From: Vibrio hangzhouensis
Lineage (GTDB): Bacteria > Pseudomonadota > Gammaproteobacteria > Enterobacterales > Vibrionaceae
Reading direction: 5' to 3'
Length of the DNA stretch: 64,000 nucleotides
Assembly: GCF_900107935.1 (NCBI RefSeq)
Contig: NZ_FNVG01000003.1
Coordinates: forward strand, 1-64,000
Within the stretch, counting starts at the first letter, position 1. Each line of letters opens with the position of its first letter. The notes beneath the pieces were generated by a model. That model saw nothing but the letters and a program-made list of their open reading frames with translations. It did no database searches and was not told the DNA's origin. The translations under genes were made by a program, and so were the position numbers. Positions 35,562 to 45,500 of the stretch are shown piece by piece.

Positions 35562-37275
35562 GCTCCGCAAACGTCTGGGTGACTTGCTCGTTGAAGAGGG
35601 CATTATCAATGAGTCACAGCTGAAGCAGGCGTTGGCTGCTCAGCGCAGCTCGGGTCGTAAGCTTGGTGCAACTCTGATAGAGCTGGGGGCTTTATCGGAG
35701 CAGCAGATGCTGACCTTTTTGTCTCAGCAACTTGCCCTGCCACTTATCGATTTAAGCCGGGCTCAGATTGATATGGACTCGGTGCAGTTACTGCCAGAAG
35801 TCCACGCAAGGCGTCTACGTGCACTAGTCATAGGGCGACGCGATGACACACTAAGGGTCGCAATGAGTGACCCTGCCGACCTCTTCGCTCAAGAGTCGTT
35901 GCTTAACCAACTTGGACGATATGATATCGAGTTTGTGATTGCGGCTGAAAAGCAGTTAATCGAGGGCTTTGACCGTTATTATCGTCGAACCAAAGAAATC
36001 GCCTCTTTTGCAGAGCAACTGCACGCCGAACATCAGTCGACGGACGCTTTTGATTTCAATATTGAAGACGATGACAGTGAAGAAGTCACCGTTGTTAAAC
36101 TGATTAATTCACTGTTTGAAGATGCGATTCAGGTTGGAGCATCAGATATTCATATTGAGCCGGATGCGGACGTACTGCGTTTACGTCAGCGTATTGATGG
36201 TGTGTTGCATGAAACGTTGCTCAATGAAGTGAATGTTGCACCTGCCTTAGTGCTTCGACTGAAGTTGATGGCTAATCTCGATATTTCCGAGAAACGCTTG
36301 CCTCAGGACGGCCGTTTTAATATTCGGGCAAAAGGACAGTCAGTCGATATACGTATCTCAACCATGCCAGTGGAACACGGTGAATCTGTGGTGATGCGTT
36401 TGCTCAATCAATCGACCGGTGTCAGACGACTGGAAGAGTCTGGTATTCCTGACCACTTGCTCATAAGGTTGCGTAAACAACTTCGTCGTCCGCATGGAAT
36501 GATCCTAGTGACAGGGCCAACGGGTTCCGGCAAAACGACAACCCTTTACGGCGCGCTGACGGAGCTAAACAGCCCGGCGAAAAAAATTATCACAGCGGAA
36601 GATCCGGTGGAATACCGTCTGCCGCGAGTCAATCAGGTGCAGGTTAATCCAAAGATCAATCTGGACTTCTCTTCTATTCTTCGTACTTTTCTGCGTCAGG
36701 ATCCAGACATTATCTTAGTCGGTGAGATGCGAGATCAGGAAACGGTGGAGATAGGCCTGAGGGCGGCACTCACGGGTCACCTGGTTCTGACAACGTTACA
36801 TACCAACGACTCAGTCGATAGTGCTCTTCGTATGATGGATATGGGGGCTCCGGGATATTTGGTGGCAAGCGCTGTCAGAGCGGTTGTGGCTCAGCGCCTG
36901 GTGCGCAGAATTTGTCCCGATTGCAAACGCGAACATACCCCTGATGGTCATTTACAGCAATGGATCATGAGTCGTTTCCCAAATCAAAGCCAATTGAACT
37001 TTTATAAAGGACAGGGGTGTCAGAACTGTAACTTGACGGGGTATCGCGGCCGAATTGGTGTGTTTGAAATGCTGGAGCTCGATCAGGGCATGATGGATGC
37101 GTTGCGAGCCAATGACGCGGTACTTTTTTCCCAACGAGCCCGTGCCTCGGATGACTACAAACCACTGTTGGCTTCAGCCATGGAGCTGGCGATACAGGGG
37201 GTGGTCAGTCTGGAAGAGGTCATGGCGTTAGGTGAAGGCGATGCGTCGGGCAGTGTTGAACCTATCTACATCTGA
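35551..37275 (+). CDS. mshE: MSHA pilus extension ATPase MshE (c-di-GMP binding)
   Basis: GspE/PilB-type hexameric ATPase that powers pilus extension. The 574-residue protein begins with two tandem MshEN motifs, KRLGDLLVEEG... (about 4-30) and KLGATLIELG... (about 35-65), established as a high-affinity c-di-GMP-binding module. It has Walker A GPTGSGKTT (about 321-329), an Asp box, Walker B (ILVGEMRD) and His box (LTTLHTNDS). The tetracysteine zinc site CPDC...CQNC is at about 455-495. It overlaps mshN by 11 bp. This gene is the point of control of MSHA piliation by c-di-GMP. Confidence 0.96.
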   Translation: MQIKLRKRLGDLLVEEGIINESQLKQALAAQRSSGRKLGATLIELGALSEQQMLTFLSQQLALPLIDLSRAQIDMDSVQLLPEVHARRLRALVIGRRDDTLRVAMSDPADLFAQESLLNQLGRYDIEFVIAAEKQLIEGFDRYYRRTKEIASFAEQLHAEHQSTDAFDFNIEDDDSEEVTVVKLINSLFEDAIQVGASDIHIEPDADVLRLRQRIDGVLHETLLNEVNVAPALVLRLKLMANLDISEKRLPQDGRFNIRAKGQSVDIRISTMPVEHGESVVMRLLNQSTGVRRLEESGIPDHLLIRLRKQLRRPHGMILVTGPTGSGKTTTLYGALTELNSPAKKIITAEDPVEYRLPRVNQVQVNPKINLDFSSILRTFLRQDPDIILVGEMRDQETVEIGLRAALTGHLVLTTLHTNDSVDSALRMMDMGAPGYLVASAVRAVVAQRLVRRICPDCKREHTPDGHLQQWIMSRFPNQSQLNFYKGQGCQNCNLTGYRGRIGVFEMLELDQGMMDALRANDAVLFSQRARASDDYKPLLASAMELAIQGVVSLEEVMALGEGDASGSVEPIYI

Positions 37276-37288
37276 GTGAGAGGGAATA

Positions 37289-38512
37289 ATGCCAACTTAT
37301 CGCTATAAAGGGCGCAACCTTGATGGTTCAGAGATCACCGGTCAACTGGATTCGGCTACAGAAGAGACCGCTGCGGACGTACTGATTTCGCGCGGAATCA
37401 TCCCTATTTCGATCTCATTAGGTGGCAAGTCATCTTCATTTAGTGAGCACCTGACGTCTTTGTTTGCACCGGCAGTTCCTTTGGAAGTGCTGGTGATCTT
37501 CTGCCGTCAGCTTTTTAGTCTGACTAAAGCGGGGGTACCGCTGCTCCGTTCGATGAAAGGATTAACTCAGAATTGCACCAATAAGCAGTTAAAGCAGGCC
37601 CTGGAAGAGGTGGTAAATGAGCTGACTAATGGTCGTAATTTGTCCAGCTGTATGCAGCTACACCCGAGGGTGTTCAGTCCATTATTTGTGTCGATGATTG
37701 CGGTGGGTGAAAACACCGGTCGACTCGATCAGGCATTGGAACAATTGGCTGCCTACTATGAACAAGAAGTTGAAACCAGAAAACGAATTAAAGCTGCGAT
37801 GCGGTATCCGACGTTTGTTTTGACGTTTATAGTGGCCGCGCTGTTCATTCTTAACATCAAGGTAATCCCTCAATTTGCCGATATGTTTGCTCGTTTTGGG
37901 GTCGATCTGCCCTTGCCAACGAGAATTTTGATTACCACGTCTAACTTTTTTGTCGGTTATTGGCCACTCCTGCTCGGAGCGATGGTTGGGGGGCTGTTTG
38001 CTTTTCGAGCCTGGCTGTCGACGGCAGCAGGCAGAGAAAAGTGGGACCATATCAAGCTTCGCTTGCCGATTGTCGGTGGAATTGTCAACAGAGCGCAGTT
38101 ATCGCGTTTTTCTCGCACCTTTGCCTTAATGTTGAGGGCGGGTGTGCCGCTTAATCAATCGTTAGCCCTGTCAGCAGAAGCATTAGACAATAAGTTTCTT
38201 GAGAATCGCATCATGGAGATGAAGTCTTCAATAGAGGCGGGTAGCACCGTGTCTTCAACCGCGATAAACGCCAACATCTTTACGCCACTGGTTATCCAGA
38301 TGATCACTGTAGGTGAAGAAACGGGTCGAATTGATGAGTTATTGCTGGAAGTCTCTGACTTTTATGACCGGGAAGTGGATTATGACCTTAAGACACTGAC
38401 GGCGAGAATTGAGCCGATTTTGTTGACGATCGTGGCGTTGATGGTACTTATTCTGGCGCTGGGGATTTTCTTGCCAATGTGGGGCATGTTGGATGCGATG
38501 AAAGGGATCTAG
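37289..38512 (+). CDS. mshG: MSHA inner-membrane platform protein MshG
   Basis: PilC/GspF family platform protein of 407 residues with two repeated GspF domains (about 70-195 and 275-395) and three membrane segments. Conserved stretches include FCRQLFSLTKAGVPLL and FSRTFALMLRAGVPL. It transmits MshE movement to the growing pilus. It starts 13 bp after mshE with GTGAGAGGGA as the site, and its stop overlaps mshF by one base. Confidence 0.95.
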   Translation: MPTYRYKGRNLDGSEITGQLDSATEETAADVLISRGIIPISISLGGKSSSFSEHLTSLFAPAVPLEVLVIFCRQLFSLTKAGVPLLRSMKGLTQNCTNKQLKQALEEVVNELTNGRNLSSCMQLHPRVFSPLFVSMIAVGENTGRLDQALEQLAAYYEQEVETRKRIKAAMRYPTFVLTFIVAALFILNIKVIPQFADMFARFGVDLPLPTRILITTSNFFVGYWPLLLGAMVGGLFAFRAWLSTAAGREKWDHIKLRLPIVGGIVNRAQLSRFSRTFALMLRAGVPLNQSLALSAEALDNKFLENRIMEMKSSIEAGSTVSSTAINANIFTPLVIQMITVGEETGRIDELLLEVSDFYDREVDYDLKTLTARIEPILLTIVALMVLILALGIFLPMWGMLDAMKGI

Positions 38513-38985
38513 TGCCAGTGCCCATCAATAGTGTCTTTTTGCAGAGAAATGCGCTGCGCTGGCTTATTTGGGCGAGTGTCGTGCTCGCGCTCGTAGGTTT
38601 TTTCCTAGCGGAAGTCAATCGCAATGAGGCGAAAATAACCCGCACTAAAGCGGTCGTGATAGGTAAAGTCATACAACAGCGTATCAACGAACTGCATAAA
38701 AGCTGGCTGTTAAATAAGCAGCCGAAGTTTCTCAATATTGATAACACGCTCGTAAAGTTTGATAGCAATGGGTGGGTGGAATTGGCAAACTATGATAGAA
38801 GAGACTGTAACCACCTGTTATCTGTCGTTTATAAAGGTGACATAAATAAAACCAATGGATTTTTTGTAAAATCGGAAGAAATTGCCCCTAATAGCTATAG
38901 TTGTCTATACGGTATAAATTCGGATATAGAGATTAAAATCCATAAAATTAGAAGCTTGCGTGTAGAGGTCATTTTTTTGACATGA
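38512..38985 (+). CDS. mshF: MSHA biogenesis protein MshF
   Basis: A 157-residue protein with one N-terminal membrane segment (about 14-34) and a periplasmic domain with two cysteines. Family function is unknown beyond its constant place in the cluster. I chose the GTG at 38512, which overlaps the mshG stop by one base and follows AAAGGGA; earlier in-frame starts lie within mshG. The 3' part is AT-richer than its neighbours. Confidence 0.8.
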   Translation: MPVPINSVFLQRNALRWLIWASVVLALVGFFLAEVNRNEAKITRTKAVVIGKVIQQRINELHKSWLLNKQPKFLNIDNTLVKFDSNGWVELANYDRRDCNHLLSVVYKGDINKTNGFFVKSEEIAPNSYSCLYGINSDIEIKIHKIRSLRVEVIFLT

Positions 38986-39008
38986 GTAAAAAAATTGACG
39001 TTAATGCT

Positions 39009-39036
39009 TTGTAATCATTACTTAACTAGTTATAAT
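39009..39036 (+). promoter_or_regulatory. sigma-70 promoter before mshB
   Basis: -35 TTGTAA (39009-39014, 4 of 6), a 16-bp spacer, and -10 TATAAT (39031-39036, perfect), 42 bp before the mshB ATG. This agrees with the known division of the V. cholerae msh locus into separate assembly and pilin transcripts. Confidence 0.65.
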
Positions 39037-39077
39037 TTGCGCAGAAAGTCACGCTTTCACTTATATAATGGATAAAG

Positions 39078-39623
39078 ATGATGAAAAAAGCTCAAGGTTT
39101 TACTCTGGTTGAATTAGTCGTGGTCATTGTTGTGCTAGGCCTGTTAGCAGTAGCGGCGCTTCCTCGCTTTGTTAACGTTACGGATCAAGCGAAACAGTCA
39201 AGTATTGAAGGTGTTGCAGGTGGATTTGCTAGCGCTGTGCTTTCCGTCAGGGCTCAGTGGGAGGCTGAAGGCCGCCCTACTAATGGTACCGACAATGAAG
39301 TTAGCTATGATGGTACAGACTTTGTTCTGACGTCATCTGAGAACAATAATCGTCGTGATGGGTACCCTGCTGGTGCTTCAGGATCGAATGCTAATTCCTT
39401 GACGCTCGAAGACTGTGAATTTTTGATGCAGAACTTGCTTCAAAACGCGCCATCTACGGTCCAAGGAAATCAGAACACAGTGTCTGATGCTAAGTATATC
39501 GTGCAACGAGTTAATGGTACTACATGTCGTTACTACCAAAATGAAGGTGCGAATGAGCTTCATCAGTTTGAGTACGACCTTACAAGTGGCAAAGTCAGCG
39601 TTTCACTAGCGAATAACAATTAA
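39078..39623 (+). CDS. mshB: MSHA minor pilin MshB
   Basis: Type IV prepilin of 181 residues. The short leader MMKKAQG is cleaved before FTLVE by the prepilin peptidase, and the hydrophobic helix runs from about 8 to 32 with the conserved Glu5 of the mature form. Two C-terminal cysteines (DCEF and TTCRYY) should form the D-region disulfide. It immediately precedes the major pilin and starts a new transcript. Confidence 0.93.
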   Translation: MMKKAQGFTLVELVVVIVVLGLLAVAALPRFVNVTDQAKQSSIEGVAGGFASAVLSVRAQWEAEGRPTNGTDNEVSYDGTDFVLTSSENNNRRDGYPAGASGSNANSLTLEDCEFLMQNLLQNAPSTVQGNQNTVSDAKYIVQRVNGTTCRYYQNEGANELHQFEYDLTSGKVSVSLANNN

Positions 39624-39647
39624 TTGGTTTTCAATTGAGAGAGTAAT

Positions 39648-40130
39648 ATGAAAAGACAAAGTGGTTTTACACTCATCGAAATGGTCGTCGTTATCGTTAT
39701 TCTGGGTATTCTGGCAGTAACAGCAGCACCACGCTTCCTTAACCTGCAGGGTGACGCTCGCGAATCGTCTCTGAATGGACTAAAAGGGGCGATGTCTGGT
39801 GCGACGGGTATTGTGTATGGTAAGGCTGCCGTTGCAGGTGTAGAAAAAGAGTCTACCGCTACGGTCGCTGATGGCAACAATGACATCAACCTTGTATTCG
39901 GTTACCCAGAAGCCTCTGAAGATGGTCTAGTTCGAGCGGTCGACGGTCTTAGCAATGCTAACGAGTGGAGTTTTCAGACCAACAGAGCGAACACCCGCTT
40001 GGTCACTACTTTTTCCGGAACATTCGAAAATGTAAGAGACATTGTGGATACTAATTGCTACGTTGAATATCGTAATGCGGCAGATGCAGATTCAACACCT
40101 ACCATCACGGTAGTTGCAACGGGTTGTTAA
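39648..40130 (+). CDS. mshA: MSHA major pilin MshA
   Basis: Type IVa major pilin of 160 residues, leader MKRQSG cleaved before FTLIE. The N-terminal helix (VVVIVILGILAVTAAPRFLNLQG) is near-identical to other MshA proteins, while the C-terminal half is variable as expected for an exposed adhesin. Cysteines in NCYVEY and TGC bound the D-loop. It is followed by its own terminator, which would give a major-pilin-rich transcript. MSHA supports surface attachment and is a phage receptor in V. cholerae. Confidence 0.95.
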   Translation: MKRQSGFTLIEMVVVIVILGILAVTAAPRFLNLQGDARESSLNGLKGAMSGATGIVYGKAAVAGVEKESTATVADGNNDINLVFGYPEASEDGLVRAVDGLSNANEWSFQTNRANTRLVTTFSGTFENVRDIVDTNCYVEYRNAADADSTPTITVVATGC

Positions 40131-40145
40131 TACGTCTTTAGTATG

Positions 40146-40172
40146 AAAGGTCAGCTCCGGCTGGCCTTTTTT
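40146..40172 (+). terminator. terminator after mshA
   Basis: GGTCAGC and GCTGGCC arms (one G-T wobble) over a TCCG loop, followed by TTTTTTG. Read-through to mshC is presumably partial or replaced by a downstream promoter. Confidence 0.8.
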
Positions 40173-40277
40173 GTATTGTGATAAACATTCTGATTTTTAA
40201 AGATTTCTGATGATTGATGGATGAGTTAGTACAGGCCTTTTGTATACTATTTATCAGTTATTGTTACGGGTAATACT

Positions 40278-40751
40278 ATGCCAATCCAACCGCGAAAATT
40301 AGCCGGATTTACGCTCATCGAACTGATCGTTGTGCTGATTTTGCTGTCGGTTATCTCAGTGGTTGCTGCCAGTCGATTTATGGGGCGATCGGGTTTTTCT
40401 GTGGAGGCGGCAAAAGAACAGGCCGTTGCTATCGTACAGCAGATACAGTTAGGCCGGATGCAATCCAATATTAATGAAGTCAGTGATCTCAACCGTCGCT
40501 ATCAATTGGTGATTCAACAAGATTGTTTTGGCTCTCGTTATAGTTGTAGTCAATCGAATAAACAAGGTCAGTCCGACTACCTGCAATTGGAAGGCGTTCA
40601 GGTATCCGCACCACTCAATCAAATTGACTTTGATCTTCTGGGTCGCCCTGTGTGTGATTCGTGCACGTTCCCGATACAGATTCAATTTAGCCAGCACAGT
40701 GATTCAGCTTCGCTCTGTATAAACTCGGAGGGATTTGTCGATGCTTGCTAG
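40278..40751 (+). CDS. mshC: MSHA minor pilin MshC
   Basis: A 157-residue prepilin with leader MPIQPRKLAG cut before FTLIE, a hydrophobic helix (about 11-33) and a GspH-like C-terminal domain with several cysteines (CFGSRYSC, CDSC, C-terminal DAC). Minor pilins of this type prime assembly at the pilus tip. It overlaps mshD by 11 bp. Confidence 0.92.
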   Translation: MPIQPRKLAGFTLIELIVVLILLSVISVVAASRFMGRSGFSVEAAKEQAVAIVQQIQLGRMQSNINEVSDLNRRYQLVIQQDCFGSRYSCSQSNKQGQSDYLQLEGVQVSAPLNQIDFDLLGRPVCDSCTFPIQIQFSQHSDSASLCINSEGFVDAC

Positions 40752-41319
40752 ACGAGCCAATCGTGGCATGACACTGATAGAGAGCGTCGTTGCCATGGTG
40801 ATATTAGCCATTGCACTGATTACCCTGACGAGCTTTTTATTCCCCAGCGTTAAGAAAAGCGCTATGCCCCATTATGAAGTAAGAGCGGCGGCGTTAGGAC
40901 AGGCTGTACTGAATCAGATACTGGCGGTGAGTTTTGATGAACATAGTGACCGTGAAGGGGGCTTAGCTCGCTGCGATGAGAGTGGTGTATTGTGTACTCC
41001 GCCAGGTCAGTTAGGAGCCGAGTCCGATGAACAGCCCGCATTCTTCAATGATGTCGATGATTATATCGGCTGTTGGTATGGAGCCAATGCTCAGCAGCAG
41101 TGTGGGCAAGGTTTGCCACTTACCGACATCATGGGTGGAGACGGCGTACAGGACTATCGGAATTTCGTGGTTAATGTGCAGGTAGAGTACGATGTTGACA
41201 CGGCATTGGGTGGTCAAGTCACTTCGCAGCAAACCAGTCAATTCAAAAAGATTCTGGTTGAGGTATCGGCCAGCAATTTTGCCGCCTATCGCTTTGTGGC
41301 ATACAAGGGGAATTACTGA
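40741..41319 (+). CDS. mshD: MSHA minor pilin MshD
   Basis: A 192-residue minor prepilin with leader MLARRANRG cut before MTLIES (methionine at +1 and the Glu5 retained), like GspI/PilV types. The hydrophobic helix spans about 10-32. The ATG at 40741 has CGGAGGGA seven bases upstream; an in-frame TTG two codons earlier is unlikely. It overlaps mshC by 11 bp and mshO by one base. Confidence 0.91.
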   Translation: MLARRANRGMTLIESVVAMVILAIALITLTSFLFPSVKKSAMPHYEVRAAALGQAVLNQILAVSFDEHSDREGGLARCDESGVLCTPPGQLGAESDEQPAFFNDVDDYIGCWYGANAQQQCGQGLPLTDIMGGDGVQDYRNFVVNVQVEYDVDTALGGQVTSQQTSQFKKILVEVSASNFAAYRFVAYKGNY

Positions 41320-42047
41320 TGCGAGTTACAACCAGTAAACCGCTTGGTTTTACCTTACTCGAACTGGTCATCACTATGGTGATTCTGGGGATCCTGTTTT
41401 TGGGTATCGCGGGTTTTGTGGAGTTCGGTGCTCGCGGTTATGTTGATTCCGTGGCCCGCAGTAAAGTGCAGAATCAGGCTCAGTTTGTGATTGAGAAGAT
41501 GTCCAGAGAGCTTAAGCATGCGGTACCTAACAGTATTCAAACCACAGTAAACGGACAGTGTGTCTCTTTTTATCCGATTGTCTATTCAGGCTTTTATCAC
41601 CTCGATGAACAGTCGACGAAAACGGAGTTTGTCCTAGGAAACATTAGTGCCTATCCCCACAGCTTCAGTGAAACAGAAAAGCTGATCATTAACCCCAGCC
41701 GGCAACAGGACTTAGAAAGCAGTCGGGCCGTCAGTTTATCGGGGGTACAGTCCATAACTGATGGTCAATATTTCTCACTCAATCAACTGCCTGTGCAAGG
41801 TTCTGTTGCTCAGAGGCTCTACGTGTTTAACTCAGCGGGTAAGGTGAATTATTGCATTACGATAGCGGGCAATATTGAACGCAATGGCGTGCGAGTGGCC
41901 ACTAACTTAGATACGACGAAAAGTCATTTTTCTTACCTGGATGCTTCCTTGCTTCGCGCAGCATTAGTGCGTCTGACGCTTGTCTTTAATCGAGCGAGCG
42001 AAGAGTCTAACTTTCAATATGATGTACAGGTGCAAAATGTCCCCTAA
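41319..42047 (+). CDS. mshO: MSHA minor pilin MshO
   Basis: A 242-residue prepilin of the PilW/GspJ size class with leader MRVTTSKPLG cut before FTLLE and a hydrophobic helix (about 11-35). The C-terminal part is beta-rich with single cysteines. It starts at the TGATG junction with mshD and overlaps mshP by 11 bp, so mshC-D-O-P-Q form a translationally coupled block. Confidence 0.92.
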   Translation: MRVTTSKPLGFTLLELVITMVILGILFLGIAGFVEFGARGYVDSVARSKVQNQAQFVIEKMSRELKHAVPNSIQTTVNGQCVSFYPIVYSGFYHLDEQSTKTEFVLGNISAYPHSFSETEKLIINPSRQQDLESSRAVSLSGVQSITDGQYFSLNQLPVQGSVAQRLYVFNSAGKVNYCITIAGNIERNGVRVATNLDTTKSHFSYLDASLLRAALVRLTLVFNRASEESNFQYDVQVQNVP

Positions 42048-42510
42048 AAAACGCTCACAAAAAGGTAGTGTCTACATCGTTGCCATTTTTGTCGTGGTGG
42101 TGATGGGGATGTTGGCAATGAATCTGAATCGAATTCAATGGTCGGGTAACGATACGCTCTCTCGCGAGCTCATAGGCACTAAGGCGTCTTTGTTGGCCAG
42201 CTCAGGTGTGGAGTGGGCACTGACTCAACTGTATCCTTTGGGTCAGCCTGGCTCTTCGGCAGAGTTAGCCGTTAGGTGTAATAACCTTTCCCCTGAGTTA
42301 TCCACCGCTGCCTCTTATCTCACCGCTCAGGTTGATAAAAGCTGTCGTGCGCTTTTTATTCAGTGTGAAACGGTTACTGGTGGCGAAACCGCGCTGATCC
42401 CTGAAGAACTTCAGTATTTTAAGGTTACCAGCAGAGCACTTTGTGGAGATACAAAAGGTTTTGATATAGAGCGTCAGCAAGAGGCGTGGGTAAAAGGAGT
42501 ATCTCAATGA
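42037..42510 (+). CDS. mshP: MSHA biogenesis protein MshP
   Basis: A 157-residue PilX/GspK-like protein with an N-terminal basic stretch (MSPKKRSQKG), a membrane helix (about 11-33, SVYIVAIFVVVVMGMLAM) and a small periplasmic domain with three or four cysteines. The usual FTL(I/V)E cleavage sequence is replaced by SVYIVA, so processing by the prepilin peptidase is uncertain. The ATG at 42037 follows ACAGG; the frame upstream opens only with TTG inside mshO. It overlaps mshQ by four bases. Confidence 0.87.
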   Translation: MSPKKRSQKGSVYIVAIFVVVVMGMLAMNLNRIQWSGNDTLSRELIGTKASLLASSGVEWALTQLYPLGQPGSSAELAVRCNNLSPELSTAASYLTAQVDKSCRALFIQCETVTGGETALIPEELQYFKVTSRALCGDTKGFDIERQQEAWVKGVSQ

Positions 42511-45500
42511 GCAGGTTAGGTACTTTCTTTCTGTTTTTAATTGCGATGACAAACGCCTATGCGATTGAATATTGTGCATATTTTCCAGAATCGATTCAAA
42601 CCAATAATCGGACGATTGACGGCCTCCCCTTTGTTTCGAAAGTAGATTTTGCCGGACATGATCAGGAGTTGTTTTTTGACGCCGATGGCTTTCAAATGCC
42701 GTTTAATTACCTTTTCAATAGCTCGGCTCCTAATGGAACAGCGGCACATTGTTATTATCCGAACGATGCAAAAGACAGTTGTGGTATTAATCCCTCTTCG
42801 CCGTCATCGACTTTGCCTGTGACATTGCCTCCATTCCCCAATGATCTCGAGCAATGGCAATGTGGAAAGGGACAGTGTACTTTACCAAAAAATAGCAAAA
42901 TACAGTCTTTAACGGTGAGGCAGGGAAAAACGTTGACGTTAGAGGGCGGAGAGGTTTGGATCGGCTCATTGACGTTAGAGCATGCGGCAAAAATAAAGAT
43001 CAGTTCACCCACTGTATTGCATTACAGGTCACTTTACGTGAGTGGTCACTCCCACATTAACAAAGGGGGAGACATCGAAGATCTTATTCTCATTGGCCAC
43101 GGAGCGCAGTCTGGAGTGAACTTTACTAATCACAACCAAGTCTCTGCCGCTTTGTATGTGGATCCGGCAAGTTTCCATAGTGGATTAACAGTGAGCGGAG
43201 AAAGCAATGATCTTCATATGAATATCACCGTTAACCATCTGCTTGTGACCGGTAAACGCAACAAGTTTACACTCCCTAAACTTTGTGGTGATGCCCCCCC
43301 ACCCAGTCAAAACTACTATCTAGAGCTCGAACCGGTTAAAGGTATTGCTCTAAGTTGCGAAACGCAGCATCTCACGTTTAGGGTGGTTCAAGATGGAGTG
43401 CCAGTTTCCGACTACACCAAAGGGGTGAGAATTGCCGCTCCCTCGTCGGTCACCATGACTATGGTCGAAGGGAACCATATTGGTGGTGATTTGTATAATC
43501 CCAGTACAAATGGGCTGATTGTTTTTGATGCGAGCAGCCAGTCGATAGAGCAAATCAACATATCCGGTGAGTTGGTGGAGAGTGCCAATGACACTTATGT
43601 CGCGGGTGACTATGAGTTTACCGCTAACAAATTTGCGTTCACTCCTGATAATTCTGGTTTAATCGCGGGAAAACCCGCGACGGTTGAAGTTCGTCCCGTG
43701 ACTTGTTCAGTCACTCGAGCTGGAAGAGCACAGGTCGTTGCTGCGCAAGACTACTCAGGTATGCAAGAGGTGGCCATTGCCACAACGGGTTATCACGAAC
43801 CCCAATACCCAGCGGTTGAGTCCGCTATCCAGGTAAAAGCGCATGAAAGTTCGGGCGACCAATTTGAACCGATTCCGGTGAACAAGTTGTTGTTAGACTT
43901 TTCGCAAGGTAGCGCAACCCCTGAGGCTGGCCAGAGCGCATTAATGGATGTCCGCTATGATGAAGTGGGTCGAGTGTCGTTTGAGTTATCGCAAACCCGT
44001 TGCCTCGATGAGGACAAGCAAATCCAGTCAAAAGGACAGAGCCAGTCAGAAAAGCAGAGCAGTAGTAGCAAGCAGTGTGTCACCTATAAAGGGGTGCATG
44101 AGTTAAAAGTGCGGCCGTGGACGTTTGCAATTTGTGACGCCTCTAATTATCAGCTGGCGCTGGACGGTACCTCAGCGCAAGGCAGCGGCTACAAGGCGGC
44201 GGGTGAACGATTTGACCTGGACGTACTCCCTATTCGCTGGCAGCAAGGAGGGGCAGTACAAGGGGCTGTCAGTGTCACTCAATCCTGGTGTAATAACCAG
44301 CTGGTCACTAAGAACTATTTTGATCAGGGCGCCCCCGTATCCAGCGTGACATTGAGTGCAGCTGAAAACACACCAGCGGTAAGACCTGTTGAAGAACGCC
44401 TGCCACTCAAAATGAATGGGGAAGAAGGGAGTACCTTTGCTCGCGGCAATCAGCAGAGTAATCAAGTTCTTCCTTTCTATGATTTGTACTGGGAGGATGT
44501 TGGGAGTCTGCTCACTCGTATTGAGAGTTCATCTCAGTATTTAGATATGACGATTAACCCCAGCGTTCGCAATATCGGTCGGTTCTACCCGCATCATTTG
44601 GCATTGGTTGCCAATGACTGGGGCTACGAATCTGGACATGACAACTTTGCCTATATGGACCAGCTTATCAGACCTACATTTGTCGTAGAGGCGCGTAATC
44701 TGGACGAAGGACCGACGCCTAACTATGGACACTTTGCGTCAGAATTCATCGTCACGCTGAGTCATGTGGCAACAGACAGCGATATTCGCTCTTACCTTCC
44801 GCGAATTAGTGCCACGGCACTAAGCTGGGAAGGGACTGAATGGCAGTGCGACCAGTGCGAATCGCCTTTGGCGCAACTTGACACTGATTTCGGAGGCTAT
44901 GTATTTGCGAGGCGTTATCAAATCGGCGGGACCAGCTCGATTAAAGAATTGCCAGTGAAAACGAGTTTTGGGCTTGAATCCAACTTGGTCGATGGTGTCG
45001 ATTTTGAGAGTCCAGGCATGTCTCTGCCTGACAGCACCAGATTAGGAAAGGCTTTTCCTAATCAACCTGATTTTCGCTACGGCCGCATGGTATTGGGCAA
45101 TATCGGCGGTGATCTGACTCGCGCGTTGACAGTCCCTTTACAGGTGGAGTACTGGAGTGATTCTGGCTTTGTTCTCAATCATCAGGACAGTGGTTCTGTT
45201 TACAATGGTAAACACTTCTGTCAGCAGACGGTTTGGTCAGGAAATTCCAGCTCGAATGCGCGCTTGTTCAATATGGGGGCTGAGGATGCACCGGTCGATG
45301 ACGGTGAGGGAACTCAATTGTTTGCGGTCAATGATCAGACACGAGAACAAGTCAACCTCTGGTTGCGCCTCGATAGCAGTCCTCCGGCGAAACTGCAGCA
45401 AACAGACAGTGCTATCACCTGCCATAGTGAGAGCGTGTCGCGTCCTTGGCTTCGATACGATTGGCGCGGCGTAGGTGATGAAGATCCACACACCGTGGTG

